Source of the DNA: Rhipicephalus microplus
Lineage: Eukaryota; Arthropoda; Arachnida; Ixodida; Ixodidae
Reading direction: 5' to 3'
Length of the DNA: 64,000 nt
Assembly: GCF_043290135.1 (NCBI RefSeq)
Contig: NC_134705.1
Coordinates: 102,325,239-102,389,238 of the forward strand
The notes beneath the pieces are model-generated. The model saw only the letters and a program-made list of their open reading frames with translations, did not search any database and was not told the DNA's origin. Made by a program: the position numbers and the translations under genes. This document shows, piece by piece, positions 9,813 to 22,420 of the stretch (within the stretch, counting starts at the first letter, position 1; every line of letters starts with the position of its first letter).

Positions 9813-12129
9813 GTATAGTGTTCTTTCCAAACAAAACCATCTGGATCTCATTATTAGGCATTACCCGGACATGATAAGCTTGTCCATTGAGAAGCAAATG
9901 TGTCTTTCACCAACATTTAAAACATTTTTCAACAAAGTGCACAGCAGAACACTAATTGAAAGGACTTGAGTCAGCAGCAAAAGCATTTTTCTATCTTAAG
10001 GTAATTTCTGCCTTGGGAAGTTTAGCAAACTACGATACATTGCTTCATGAGCAGCAAAGGTGTCAGGCTCCTAGGTTACATTCCGGTAATAGCTTTTAAA
10101 GGAAAAATTAGTTCAATTTGTGATAGCGTGCATTTTCTTTTGGCCTCAAAAACAATGATTTGCCTGTGGAGACATTCTTACTCATGGGCAGCACACTTTA
10201 TAGACAACTTGCTTGTTAGACATAATTGACATAGTTAGACATAGACATAGCGTTTTATCAACAGCCACAGTTACAGCCTTGCTGGCGCCCACTGTTAAAC
10301 AGGCGGGAAAGGGAAGTGAGCATGACGGAAAGGCGTGATGACAGGAACGAGAGAAATCAAGAAAGCAATAAAAAAGCACTGTAAAAATGAAGGAAGAAAG
10401 AAATATACTTGAGCACAAGAAGAAAAGAAGAAGTATTCAAAGAAACAAATAAAAAGATAGAAACTCAGATGAAGCAACTGATACTTCGAAAAAGAGAGAG
10501 AAAGAAAAGAAAAAAAGAGGAAGATTGGTTTAGTAAGAAAGTGAATGATATTGATAGAAATGAATTGATGAGCGGAGAAAAGGTGACAAAACATGTAGAG
10601 AAAGACCAATAAGATAGAAGCGATAAACAGTGAAGAACAATATTCCAAAACTTTGCCAGGCAATGAAATATAGAGCTTATTCGGTGCCTATCGGCTGGAT
10701 CCTTTGTTTAGCCTTGGGCATCCAGTGCTAGCTGTGCGCACTTTTTTTTCTCAATAAAACATATGAAGTTTCCTCTGCACACCAAGCCGTTTTCTGAAGT
10801 TAACGTCGTTTTGCACTGTTTCTGGTATTGAAGACATCGGAACATTTGTGCACCTCACGTGGGGTTATAGCGCGTACGCATAGGTCCTGCTTTGACGTTG
10901 GAACAATGTCTTATGAGATGTTATGTTCTTTGACGTCATGTTGCCCTAACAAACGTTACCGACCTGTGACATCTTAGGCTGACGTATTCCAAGGAATTTG
11001 TATGTTGACTGTATTAACGCTAATAATTACAGTAACATTTTGCAACTGATGGCCACAAAAGACTTGTGCTCTTGAGGTCTCATGTTCTTCTCTTAAATTT
11101 TACATGATAAGCTTTACATAATAATTTCTTGAGGTCTCATGTTCTTCTCCTAAACATATACAAGCCTCGAAACAGGGGCCAACTTTAGCAGTCTTGTATG
11201 CAAAGCGCTTTAGATATTCTTCTATGGCACCGTCGTCTAAATGTTTGTTTTTCCACATGTATTTCTAGCACTAGTCACACGAAAAGTACTTACACGCAGT
11301 GAAATACGTGGTACCTTTACCGAGAGGTCCTAATTACCGTTCGTATATTTTCCAAACAGAAACACCTTCAACGAACCTCGCACATGCTGCCGTATGTTGT
11401 AGCGTTTGTTTGCTTCTAGAAGTCACTTAACGGACCCTTTCATATTTCCTGATAGCAGATCGAAATGGCCGCTTGCCGTTTACTTGCCTTGAGGTATACT
11501 TCAGTGAGCAAAGCCAACTTCAGAAATGAGAGTTTACTGTTGAACTACATAGTGAGATTTAACCTCACCGAAACACTTCTCGTGCATACGCACTAGCTCT
11601 TAGCTCTCACCGAGATGCTACGCAGCATACGTGTAACTTATCTGAGCACCGCCACTCTATCCACTTAGCGGCTATATAACCGTCCGCCCAGCGCATCGGC
11701 GGCTGCTTTTTTTATCACGATGTGGGCCACACGCAGACTTACTCTGGAGCGCGCGTAGTTACGGGCATCACCTATATGAGTAGTGATGTAGACAGAGGTG
11801 ATGCACAGCTGTGATGCACAGCTTATGAGAAGATATTGCATGCACGTCAGCTTCATGACCTGGATATACGTCGTGAAGGGTAGCCTTCACCACGCACAAG
11901 TGCAATATTTATGTCTTACTATCACACATTTATGTCTTACTATCACACAATGGTTGCTAAATTACATAGTTCGGAAAGCACGAACTATCGTTTCATCCAG
12001 GAATTTGGACTGGAACGTATTAGATGGAAAGCGTGCGCTTTTCATATGCACATGAGGGATGCTACTTTTGAGCCACCGCATATACATCTGCCTTACTATA
12101 GGGCAAATAGAGGGTAAATAGAGGAAAAT
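9813..12129. other. Non-coding intronic stretch with simple and short direct repeats
   Basis: No gene is recognised. 10290-10620 is strongly purine-rich on the + strand, which creates long open frames of low complexity on both strands. A 22-bp direct repeat starting CTTGAGGTCTCATGTTCTTC occurs at 11071 and 11128. Short tandem duplications occur near 11805 (GTGATGCACAGCT) and 11908 (ATTTATGTCTTACTATCACA). Confidence 0.5.
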
Positions 12130-12765
12130 AGAGGCTCAGTGGAAGCCCAGCAGACGCAGAGGAAGAAGGAGGAGGAAGGGAAGAAATGAAAGGCAGGGAG
12201 GTCAACCAGAAGCACGTCCGGTTTGCTACCCTGCACTGGAGGAAGGGGTGAGGGGATCAAAGGAGAAGAGAGAGAGAAGTGAAGGGCAACGTGTGTGTAG
12301 ATGTGACCTTGTCCATTGCACGCTTATAAGCAGTCGGTCGCGTAGTCCGGTCGTCTTTAGAAACTTTTACAATACCAGCGTGCTGGCCTGCAATGCGCAG
12401 AGCCATGAACCAAGGATCTTCTCTTCGGAAAAAGGTCTACTGTCTAGTGTCTCTAACGTTTCGCGTAGCAAGTTGCGGTCGCTCGCAAAACGTTCACATG
12501 AACACAGTAGATGTTCTATTGTCTCGTCAGTGTCGCACAATTCACATCGGGAGCTATCCGCCATTCCTATGCGAAAAGAGTACGCCTTTGTAGAAGCTAC
12601 TCCTAACCACAGGCGGCAAAGTAAAGTTGCATCTTGGCGGGAGAGGTCCGTTAGAAATTGAAGCTTTCTCGATGGGTCCAATTTGTGTAGGCGGCGGTTC
12701 GTGACACTGGGGTCACTCAGCCAAGTTTCCGAAATGATGTTAGCGAGCGAGTGCCCAGCACACGG
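12130..12765 (-). mobile_element. 3' end of a LINE (I/jockey/R1-like), minus strand
   Basis: On the minus strand a 104-codon frame (12681 to 12367) contains a zinc motif, CELCDTDETIEHLLCSC, typical of the C-terminus of ORF2 in RNase H-bearing LINEs. It is followed by a 3' untranslated part (12130-12365). A segment of that 3' end (about 12190-12245) reappears on the + strand at about 62690-62780, so two copies of one family lie in this window. No reverse transcriptase remains. Confidence 0.7.
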
Positions 12766-13868
12766 CTTTTATTTAGTGCTGATAGGGGCCCAACTCCGGT
12801 GAACCCACTTTTCGTATCGCTGAACTCATTGTCCTAAATGTTTGTACTACCACAAATATAGCATACATATTGTAATGCATATTTTAAGTTCGACCATACT
12901 TTGGGTCGTCTTACGTTCTTTGGGGCAAACGTCTTCTGGAGTATCGCTTGGAAACATGAAAAGTATTTGACAGTGGAGTATTTCAAGATCTCTGCCAGCT
13001 GCTGCTAATTGCATGATGCGATAAACGGCCTCAAATAGAGTTCACTGACATGCCCGGAGTAAATTAGAAATTGTGGGCAATTCAAACATTTTCGGTTCAA
13101 TATCTGTACATATCTGCCCCTGTAATTATCTTGTGCCCGGGCGTCTTACATATGACTACTTGTTCACACTACAAGAAACTAGATAAAGGCATCGACTCCA
13201 GCAATATAATTGCAGAGTGTTTCCGTATTAATGAGACTAATTGGTTTCTTCACTACCCAAGAGACGTGCATTTCACCCAGCCATATCAGCTAGCTTCCAG
13301 CGCACTGACTGTCATGGACGTAATCTTCGCACCTGAGCCGCAACCGATCCTAACCTCAGCAAAAATAGCTTGACCAACAAAATGCATGCGCTTCATCTCG
13401 CCTGGTGCTTACCTGGACCTGCTTGATGCACAAGCAGGTCCAGATAAGCCTCTGCCCAGAAGATCCTTTGTTTCGTTTTGCGTTCGGTGGGTCATCTGAC
13501 TTTCATCTTAATCAATAAAGGATTAAAAAAAACCTAATTGATCATTTAAAAGCATGTCCCTACGAGCATCACGGGTTCTGCTTCATGTCAAAGAGAATGT
13601 TTTGTTTCGGGTCCAAGAAATGAAATGTAGCATTCATATTGCCCCGCTGAGAGCCCACGGAGCCTGCGAGCCCACAGAGTAAAAAGAAGGGAGCAACACC
13701 ACCAGCAGCAACAGTTTTTCTGAGTGTCCTTAGAACTAATGTAGTCCTGTGTATTGTCCTTCGCGCGTCACGACAATATATTTATGTTTTATGACAATGT
13801 GGTTTGAATGCGATTCTCCACTGTATTTATAGAGACCACGTTTTTATGCATCATTTCCTTTTACTTAT
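12766..13868. other. Non-coding stretch, no gene recognised
   Basis: An open frame of about 100 codons starts at 13071 on the + strand but shows no domain and no coding signature I can defend. An AATAAA-like signal lies near 13514. The hairpin at 13413 is listed separately. Confidence 0.45.
13413..13443. repeat. Perfect 13-bp inverted repeat, 5-nt loop
   Basis: CTGGACCTGCTTG at 13413-13425 is exactly complementary to CAAGCAGGTCCAG at 13431-13443, with the loop ATGCA. About 70 bp downstream are AATAAAG and an A-run. The hairpin may belong to the end of an unrecognised retroelement. Confidence 0.75.
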
Positions 13869-14132
13869 TCACAGATTCAACCAAAGCCGCCTTCTAACGA
13901 ATAAAACAGTTGAATCGGCCTCTTGACCAGTTTTCCTTCGTTTCTGAAGCAAGCATGTTGTCACGTGTGCATGCTTGTCTGGGAAAATTTTTTTGACCTT
14001 CCAGATGCCCACCGTGGTTTTTCGCGTTATTGAAGAAGAAGTACATCTCTTTTTTGTGTATTTGTTCGACCTTTTGTCTTGCTGCTGGCACACATAGGCA
14101 TCCTCAGGTACTCCCTTTTTCATGTGGGCCAC
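13869..14132 (-). pseudogene. BEL/Pao pol C-terminus
   Basis: The minus-strand segment GIWKVKKIFPDKHAHVTTCL, then in a neighbouring frame a RPIQLF-like end, matches the usual C-terminal pattern of BEL/Pao integrase (W-x-x-x-K/R-V-x-x-x-F-P-G/D). A frameshift lies inside it. Confidence 0.6.
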
Positions 14133-14661
14133 CTAGTTATCATGACCTGTTTTGTTGCACTCCAGTTCTTCTGAAGTGTTTTTTTCCATTTATGTTGTCC
14201 TTTTTCTTGTTGATTGCTTGCTCTTTTCCCATAACAACCACCTGTGTAATGACTTGGGGCTTGTTAAACTAATCATACACAATTATAAGTGAAAGAGCAG
14301 TTCTTATTACTCAATCTGCTACAACAACCACAGTCCGTACTTCATCGTCATCTGAAGTTGTACTTCTATAGTTTTCGCCATGGACGTCTAAAAGCTTGTG
14401 ATCAGTTTTTCATGAAATCTCCCCACCATAGAGCTAACTCTGTAAGAAAGTTCTATTTCACTTTAAGATTATTGGTATACTGTGGTGCCCTTTCATCTGC
14501 CATCTTTAACAAAATATTTATATATTTTTTTGATTCCCTGAACACTTTTGCATTGTCAGTGTAAATTGTTTTACGCATCCTTCTTTTAGCTACGATTCAG
14601 AACGCTTGTATAAACGCTTTTGATGACATCCTTTTGATCAACTCCAGTGGTACAACTCTGG

Positions 14662-14859
14662 TTACTGCACACATAGATACCACATTGTAGAACTTTGTAG
14701 CTTAGAGCCTTTGTCATCTCGAGCACTTAGTGGTCTATGTAAGTCTATACCATCTATGTTGTACGGTCTCGTCTGCGTTATACTGTAAGCCGGTAGTGGT
14801 GAAGTTTCTCGTGCCATTGGTCCATAATTAAACCTCCTACACGTGATGCATCTGTTCAT
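14662..14859 (-). pseudogene. BEL/Pao integrase zinc-binding to core segment
   Basis: CITCRRFNYGPMARETSPLP and YNIDGIDLHRPLSARDD match the C-x2-C-R-F and the 'G-I/V-D-x-x-G-P-L' start of the integrase core in BEL/Pao elements. The catalytic core beyond it is too decayed to read. Confidence 0.7.
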
Positions 14860-16094
14860 AACCTATTTCACCATCTCTAGGCTACGAATACTCTAAAACC
14901 TAGTTCACAAATGCTTCAATAATGCCATAACGCCGCCTTGCATTGTGACTTGAGGCGTATTGAAAACTAAGTGTCCTGACGAGTGCCTTTCCGCTGGCGA
15001 AACGATAAGATGCTTCTCAACAAAGCTCAAACTAATTCAGTGACGCCTCCCTTTCACTCTTAAAACACATTGATTGACTTCTAAGATGTTCATGTCATAT
15101 AGGTTTATGTTGTCATATATTCGTGTCACTGCGTTTTGTAACGTCCTTTTGTCCTGCTTTATCAGCACAAACTATGCATTGTCCAATTCTTCTTCAGTGA
15201 GCGAACCTGTCTTCTTTTCTTTTCTTAGATTTGCAATGTAACGCGTCACGCATTGTGTAACTGGTAACGCTTTCTTGTACGATTCGAACATGTTCACATC
15301 AATTATTTTTATCTTGACACGTTGCGGTAATTAGGCTAAGCACGGTCTCTTCGTCTCCTTTGTTGTCATCATTGGGATATTCTAGCGTGATGTCATAATC
15401 AGGCTTTTAATTTTTTGTTTTTGATCCACGTGGGGCCTTTCCACCGTGATTCACTGTTCAGTGACCGTCCCGTCTTCATTCTTTTCGTCAATAAATTCGC
15501 AGGATATTCATCAATTTTAACATAGCCCCATCGAGTCTCGTTGAACTTGCTCTTGATTTCTGCTGCGTGGTTTTAAACAAAGAGATCTTTCTTCTTGTTT
15601 TACTTTATCCAGCGTACTACACTAGAGGGTGTATCCAATTTCAATATTTACCACTCGTTATTTTGCTAATGAAGTTCTAAGCTATATGACTGGTCAATCT
15701 GAGTGATACTGTGGCAGCTAGCAACTCTATTTTGATAGGGTAATCTTTTTTTAGGAGCTACTCTGCCTTTTTCAATGATTAGGCTGGCTTCGTTGCTTCC
15801 ATCGGGGTATTCTGTTGAAATGAATGCTGTCGCCCGATAAACCATTCAAATTTCATCGGAGAAGACGTGTAGTAGAGTCGATGCTTTCATTTTAGATTGC
15901 CTTTTGTGTTAGCATCTGATGAGGGAGAAGTCATCTAAAGGCTGAAGCTGCTCCGACCCGTCTTTCCGAGCTTATCGGGGCTGACTTGGTGACGAGTCAT
16001 TCCATTTCAGTGTCTTCATCCAAATTTACTGCAGCAATAGTTTTGCTCTAACTGGATATAGGTCGAAAAACCTGAAGGGTTGTACAGCCTTCCC

Positions 16095-17134
16095 TTAGCT
16101 TGAAGAACCTGTTCTTTTGAGAGTTGCCTCATATTCATTTCCTTTGACTATGTCGTGCCAGGAAAGCTCAACACGTCGCCCGAGAAATTCAAGTTCAATT
16201 CTATAACCTTGTTTGCCTTTTTTTCTGATCTCATGAACTAAATCTTCTCCTTCTCTGCCAAATATGTTTCTTATTTCAGCCTCGTTGGAAGCCCTTTTTC
16301 TGAAGTTTATTCCCGCTTTACGTAAAATGTCTCTTGCTTCTTTGTATAGCTTCGCCGATGTTGAGTATGAGTCGGCTCCTAGTAGGAAGTTATCGGCGCA
16401 AAATTTGTTTACTGAGTTGCACCCCAAATTCAGGTTATTTCTCATGAAATGTTTTTGTATGTCGATGAATTGTGGTCGCTAGAAGAAGGCTACTCGTTGT
16501 AGTGATGAAATTTACCCTCATCATCCTCCATGCTCTTTTCTTCGGCATTAGCATGTCTTTGCTGGGTATTTCTTAACACCACGGAAATCGCTCGGCGTCT
16601 TAGTCATTCTCGTGTATTCTGTTTTGTAAAAAAATATTTTTCCACATCGAATGACAAAGCAACCTGGTGCTGCTGCAAGTGCATCTGCAAACGAGTGATG
16701 TCGGGGTCAAGGCTTGACTCATATTCTTAGTTGTCATTCAAGAATTTCCCGGGGTTTTTAACTGATGAAGCCTCAAAGATGATCCGTAGCTTTGTTGTTG
16801 TTCGGTCTTTTTTTTTATTACGGCCTGATGCGCCATGCAGTAGACAAGTTTGCATTTGTATCTGATCCGCAGCTTCTCCGATGTTTTCTGCTATTTCTTT
16901 CACATAGTACATTCGGACATCTTTGTCGTAGTCTTTAAGGTCAGCTCTATCATTGCGTACATTCTTTGTCACATGAGTAAGCCTCTTTTCTGCAATGACG
17001 TTGTTATCGCCCAACGTTACGTTTTCTTTCCTTGCTAGCCACACTTGGTATTTTCCAGCTTTGAATTTAATTATTTTTCGTACGTACTCTTTCACATGTT
17101 CATCAGTCAGTTTTTTTTCTGGTTTCTCGTTCAT
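16095..17134 (-). pseudogene. BEL/Pao reverse transcriptase remnant
   Basis: The upstream frame (17134-16727) reads KYQVWLARKENVTLGDNNVI, then KDRTTTKLRIIFEASSVKNP and a LND motif, the hallmark BEL/Pao N-terminal reverse transcriptase blocks. The downstream frame (16445-16095) carries the post-catalytic block SAKLYKEARDILRKAGINF. The catalytic FVDD region appears as FCADNFLLGAD, so the YxDD-type motif is lost. A stop-rich gap separates the two parts. Confidence 0.8.
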
Positions 17135-17589
17135 TCTCGTGATTTTTGAATTTCAGAATTTTGGAAATTCATCGACTATCTTGTCAGATTTTGCACTGAC
17201 CTTGAGTACCATAATTGTCACCGAATTCAGTTGCGCATGACGAAGTTCTACAAGACTTTGTATTGTTCATCCCAAGATCGTTTTTATCGCCATTACTTTT
17301 CAACGAAGTTTGCGAGTTTCACCAGTGGCTAGGGTTTAGTAACAATATGTTTTAGTAAATGTAAAACTGTACAGATTTTGCTTTCATTGGCCGTCTTATT
17401 ACTGTCATCAGCGAAAGAAGTTCCTATTGATCTTGTCTTTTCTTCTAAATTCAACAGTGGCAACGGTAGCATGTCGCAGAATATATAGTCTATCACCAGT
17501 GCCTCAATCGTTACGCGTTACAATGTAGGGTCCTTTTTTCAATTGACTTTGAGTGCTTTAATGTCGAATTCTGTCCCTCCTCCTCCAAA

Positions 17590-17895
17590 CTATCTAAAAA
17601 TGACCCTTTCAGAACTTTTGACCTGGCAACATACTTTCCTTGACAGTATTTGGTGGATTGTGTGCTTGCTCCCACAATCTAGCAGAATTCTTGTGTACCA
17701 ACCACTGTATTTTTCCTTGGTCCACGGTGAGGCTGTCTGTAGTAGTAGGTGGTTTTGTTTTTGGGACTTCTGTGCGTGCATGTTGCAGGACTTTCTAGCA
17801 CCTAACCGGTCACGTTGGGCGCTTGTACGCACGCGCCCATCACCGCCACCTAGCTGTGTAGCGGACTTTTCCGCAGGTGTACGAGATCGATACAA
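17590..17895 (-). pseudogene. BEL/Pao protease-like remnant
   Basis: The segment NHLLLQTASPWTKEKYSGWY followed by TRILLDCGSKHTIHQILSRK has the shape of a BEL/Pao aspartic protease (LLQTA, then L-L-D-S/T-G-S). The residue after the catalytic D is C. It lies upstream of reverse transcriptase, as expected. Confidence 0.65.
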
Positions 17896-18229
17896 GAATA
17901 TTGCGTGCCTTACCTTTCATGTATTGTAGCGTACGTTAGCGCAGCATGTCTTCGCCGTGTGGTGAGGTCCATTGAATCTGAAGCACCTTCGATGCTACTG
18001 CAAGGCTTCTTTGTGCTGTTCCATCGTGACGCTTCTTCTGCAATATTCTGTGTAATGTCCAGTCCTCGCACAAAAAGATGCAGAGCTCATCACTTTGCAC
18101 ATACAGCACGTCAGGAAAATAGTATATCACTGCTACCTCTATTGATGAGCGATGCATTGTAAATTTATGACGTACATCAAAAGAACCTTTTACAAGAACT
18201 AAATTGTTCATATAAGCGACATCCATCAA

Positions 18230-18874
18230 TTGCTAAAATCTTGGGTCCATGGCTATAAGGAAAGCTACAAGCCACTGCAGCGCGTGCAGTTATTCATTTT
18301 CTGGAGGAATAAGAAATAACTCATAAGTACTGAACGAAAAAAATGTATTATTGCCACTGTTAACCAGTATATTTCAAAACCACATTTTCGTGTTTCACTA
18401 TGATATTTCTGGGAAAACATTTCTGAAAACAGTTCAGTATTTAAGCGACAAGATCACTTTAGAAAATTTATCGAACTTTCATGCTTTCCGTCAACACTTA
18501 AATTGCGTGAATGCTTGTGGTTTTACAAACACTGTGTTGTATGGACAAATTTGTATGTAATGGGGACGCAGTTCTGTGTGGTGTGGGCACTCAGTATTAA
18601 AAAGTGTGAACTCAATGCGTAAGCATTGTGCTCTGTACGTATTTATAGCCTTGTGTTTGGTACGAAATATGCGATATCGACTTTTGTGCAGGAGAAGAGG
18701 AGTAGCCGATGCCACGCATTGGCACCAACCTCTCCTTATATACACCTAATAAATAAGAGATGCATTTTTTCATCGAGGTGCTTTGAAGCGTAGATGTTCT
18801 AGTCCACTTCAAGCCGTGCGATAACTGCAACATGTCATACTTTTTCTCGCGAGTTTCTTCTTTGCTGCGAATAT
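18230..18874. other. AT-rich stretch between BEL/Pao and gypsy elements
   Basis: I see no gene or repeat I can name. It may hold the unrecognised LTR of the BEL/Pao element. Confidence 0.4.
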
Positions 18875-19016
18875 TGTTACGGAAATGAAGTAAAGGAAGA
18901 GGAAAAACACAATCAGCTGAGAGGTGCGCGAGCTTGCCAATCAGCCATTGTAACTCTTGTCTGTGGCTTTTCCACTGTAAAAAACATTTTGTACAGAAGT
19001 GACTGACTCCGTAACA
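18875..19016 (+). repeat. 5' LTR, 142 bp, TGTTACGG...CCGTAACA
   Basis: The segment starts TGTTACGG and ends CCGTAACA, giving an 8-bp terminal inverted repeat with the TG...CA rule. It is followed by GTCGGTGAGAGGTGC, a plausible primer-binding area, and then the gag start. No second copy is found in the window. Confidence 0.6.
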
Positions 19017-19088
19017 TGTCGGTGAGAGGTGCAGGGTGACCGTCAGGCATCGGAGCTCCGCAGCAGACGTCACATCGGTTTTCCAGCC

Positions 19089-19680
19089 ATGGCCAATGCT
19101 CAGTCCTCCAAATCAATGTCAGCGTCTCCGACGAACACGGCGTCGCAACCATACGTTTTCATGCCACTTAAGGATCCCGGTATATTCTGCGGGACTGATG
19201 GCGTCGACGTTGACGATTGGTTGGCCATGGTTGAACGAGTGAGTGTGCCGAACAGACGGGATCCCTCACTTCAGTTGGCTAATGTGCTGTTTTAGTTTAG
19301 AGGTATGACCAAGGTATGGTATGAAAACAACGAAGAAGACCTCACAAGCTGGGACCAATGCAAAAAAAAAAAAAAGATGCGAGAGGTGCTTGGCAAAAAC
19401 GCCAGTCGTAAGATCACCGCCAAAAAAGAATCGGCCTGCTGTGCCCAATCCACAATGGAATCATAACTCACAAACAATGAGGACGTGCTGGCCCTCCGGC
19501 GAAAGTCCAAAAGCGATATGACAGAAGGAGACAAGGTCGGGCATGTCCTGAAGGGGATTGCCGACGACTCGTTCAATCTCCTGATGTGGAAGGGCTAATC
19601 CACCGTGGACGCGATCATCAAAAAGTGTCGTCAGTTTGAGCAAGTGAAAAGTCGCCGCATTCTGTAAACATTCGCCCGAC
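19089..19680 (+). pseudogene. gypsy gag capsid remnant
   Basis: The frame opens at an ATG (MANAQSSKSMSASPTNTAS) and reads FMPLKDPGIFCGTDGVDVDD and WLAMVERVSVPN, a typical Ty3/gypsy Gag N-terminus. A TAG near 19293 interrupts it. The later blocks TEGDKVGHVLKGIADDSFNL and VDAIIKKCRQFEQVKSRRI lie in other frames. A poly-A run at 19363-19374 probably caused one frameshift. Confidence 0.75.
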
Positions 19681-19775
19681 TTCCAAACATCAATGCAACA
19701 TAGACTTGCGAGGACCAGTCCGCACCACAACGTCCGTCGCCGCCTGCAGACCTGACACGCATTGTTTGTCGCGAA

Positions 19776-20309
19776 TTGGAAGCAATGGTGCCCTCGGTGT
19801 TCTATTCGCGCAGCACCGATACCACTGTTGCCACTGTACCTCTTGTTCAAGCCATCGTGCGCCAGGAGCTCGAAAACATCGGAGTACATTCCGTGTGTTA
19901 TGTCACCGCGCCCAGAGTCAGCGATTGTCCTTTCGCGATGCCCTCCTCCAACCGACGATTTTCTCCACGTACCCGCAACCCGGCTGAGTTGCACACTGCA
20001 GATGACCGCCCTATATGTTTCAACTGCCACCACGTTGGACATATTGCACGTTACTGCCGCAACACACGGTCCTCGGCACCTCGCGCAACGACCCATGTGA
20101 CCTGCTTCGACGGTACCACCCGCACCTTTTCACCTGCTGAAGAGTCCAATGCCGTTGACAAATCTCGGAACACTGGGTACAGCCGCTTGTCTTCACCACG
20201 TGGGCACCAGTTTCTTTCGCCGCAAATACGCCGTCCACTGTCCTGTTCGCCGCAGTCACAGAGCTTCTTGTCCCCCGTGGCTTCCGGCTGCATCATCTCG
20301 GAAAACTGA
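19776..20309 (+). pseudogene. gypsy nucleocapsid with CCHC zinc knuckle
   Basis: This frame is open for 177 codons and contains CFNCHHVGHIARYC at 20016-20057, a full C-x2-C-x4-H-x4-C knuckle, followed by the Ser/Arg/Pro-rich linker that precedes protease in this group. Confidence 0.75.
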
Positions 20310-20338
20310 GAACTGCAGCCCTCGGAGGTGGTGCGGCA

Positions 20339-20700
20339 TTGACGACTTCCGCAGCAAATTCTCTTTTCGTTCCCACCAGACGAAGTGTAATAGACGTTCA
20401 AGTAGACGGCGTACCTGTACAAGCACTTGTAGACACCTGCGCAAGCATTTCGGTCGAGTTCGTGCCTACGCACACGTTTAAAGAAAGTTCTGAAACCAGC
20501 GGATGCACAAATTCTCCGTGTGCCTGATGGTGGCACGCCGATGGTTCTCGGTCTGTGCACTGCCCGATTAAGTATAAAGGACCACACTACTTGTGTCATT
20601 CTAGTCGTGATTTACCACTCCCCTTATGGCGTCATTCTAGGCCTGGACTTCTTGTAGAATTATTCTGCTCTTATCGGTTGTGATACCATCGTCCTTCAGG
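20339..20700 (+). pseudogene. gypsy protease remnant, DTCA active site
   Basis: VDGVPVQALVDTCASISVEF carries the protease active site with C in place of the invariant G (DTCA for DTGA). The following flap part is frameshifted; a HDLIFG-like segment becomes PYGVILGLDFL near 20620. The enzyme would not work. Confidence 0.7.
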
Positions 20701-21059
20701 CACAGGTGCCTCAGATAGTTGCTGATCCCCAGACTTCCCCGCCACGCCTGTGCTCCCTTCAGGATGTACGAATGTCACCTCAGGCAGCCACCTCCGTCGT
20801 TTTGACCGCACAGTCACAGGTTCCTCATGGTAAATATGTCCTCCTTCCTTTCGCCGACGTCCTTCTGAGCCACAACATCACCATTCCTCATAGGATTGTG
20901 ACTGTCACTGACAACTGTACCTCAACCCCACTTCACAATTTCATCTTGTGCCCTCAAGTGCTTCCTCGTGGCATGTGGCATGTTATGGCCAGCGTATCTA
21001 ATGTTGACGAATTCGAAATAGCGGCTCTCACCACCGAGATTGATTTACTTCAGTCTCCT

Positions 21060-22060
21060 GTAGATAACAGCACCTGTTCTCTGCCAAAGCGTTTCTCGAA
21101 GATGATTGCACCCGACCTCAATCCTGCGCAAGCCAACGACATCCATCGCCTTCTCGCGTCATATACCGACATAAAGTGTTCAGCACCGTGTAAACACCGG
21201 TGACGCCAGTCCTTTTGGCTGACGCCCTATCGTGTCTCCCACCTTGAGGGCAGAGTTATCCTTGCGGAAGTTGAAAAAATGCTCAACAAAGGTGTAATAG
21301 AACCATGAAGTAGTCCTTGGGCCTCCCATGTCGTCCTTGTGAAAAAAAAGGATGGTACCTGGCGCTTCTGCGTTGACTATCGCCACCTCAACAAGATCAC
21401 GTGAAAAGACGTATACCCGCTACCACGTATTGATGACGCATTAGACTGCTTGTACGGCGCTACATACTTCTCGTCTATTGATATTCGCTCCAGCTACTGG
21501 CAGATAAATGTCGATAAAAAGGACCGCGAGAAGACGGCCTTGATTACACCGGATGGTTTATAACAGCTTAAGGTCATGCGTTTTGGACTATGTAACGCCC
21601 CTGCCACTTTCGAACGAATGATGGACTTTCTCCTGCGTGGTTATAAGTGGTCTACTTCTGTCTGTTATCTACACGATGTGATAGTCTTTTCATCTACTTT
21701 GGATAGCCACCTGACCCGTCTAGCTGCAATTCTCGCAGTCTACAGAACAGCTGGGCTACAACTCAACTCTAAGAAATGCCAATTTTGCCGCTGTCAGATT
21801 ACCATTCTGGGCGATCTAGAAAACGCCGACGGTGTCCAACGAGAGTCCAAAAAAATCCGCGCCGTCCGTAGCTTTCCGAAGCCCCGTTCTACATCCGACG
21901 TCCGGAGCTTCATTGGCTTATGTTCCTACTGTCGTCGTTTTCTGAAAAACTTCGCCGACGTAGCCAGGCCACTCACAGGCTTGCTGAAGAAAAATACTAC
22001 ATTCTCATGGGGCCCTAAGCAGGTTCAAGCGTTCACTGCTCTCATTGGCTACTTAACTAC
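21060..22060 (+). pseudogene. gypsy reverse transcriptase remnant, YLHD for YLDD
   Basis: Blocks are [53 protein letters not shown] (first catalytic D kept), [20 protein letters not shown] and SVCYLHDVIVFSS, where the first D of YxDD is H. TAG, TGA and TAA codons lie at about 21306, 21402 and 21561. From 21576 to 22253 the frame is open for 225 codons, running into the thumb and RNase H. Confidence 0.8.
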
Positions 22061-22420
22061 ACCCCCTATTCTTTTCCACTTTAATCCTTGTGCTGCCACA
22101 CAAGTTCGCACCGATGCCAGTGGCACCGGTATTTGCGCAGTTCTCGCTCAGCGGCACCACGGCAGACAGTGCGTGATAGCTCACCCCTGTCACCTGCTTT
22201 CTCCCCCTGAGAGGATTTATTCCGTCACCGAGAGAGAGAGAGAGAGTGATTAGCTTTAGTTTCAGCCGTCGCCAAGTTCAGGCCATATTTATATGGTCGC
22301 ATATTCTGAACCGTTACGGACCACCACGCCTTCTGATGGCCGACTTCTCTGAAGAACACGAATGAACGTCTCGGTCGCTTCTTGTTTTTAAGACAAGACA
22401 CGTCAGTGACCAAAGAACCA
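22060..22420 (+). pseudogene. gypsy RNase H remnant, broken by a GA repeat
   Basis: ATQVRTDASGTGICAVLAQR starts the domain with the catalytic D in TDASG. A (GA)n run at about 22230-22245 shifts the frame within the expected E-K-E-C-L segment. After it, KFRPYLYG and VTDHHA-like motifs are still readable, to about 22420. Confidence 0.7.

Larger units (their letters stand above)
13869..18229 (-). mobile_element. Decayed BEL/Pao LTR retrotransposon, minus strand
   Basis: On the minus strand, from 18229 down to 13869, BEL/Pao segments occur in order. They are a possible gag zinc-finger area (18229-17936), a protease-like segment (17895-17590), reverse transcriptase (17134-16095), integrase zinc-binding and N-terminal core (14859-14662) and the pol C-terminus (14132-13869). 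Stops and frameshifts are frequent. I could not identify matching LTRs on either side, so the ends are limits of the coding match only. Confidence 0.75.

Noticed and set aside
10295..10663. 122-codon Phe/Leu-rich minus-strand frame and a Lys/Arg-rich plus-strand frame
   Set aside because: Both come from a purine-rich low-complexity stretch. No signal peptide or domain is convincing.
13071..13373. 100-codon plus-strand open frame
   Set aside because: No domain, no start context, no neighbour evidence; it is within what chance allows in this composition.
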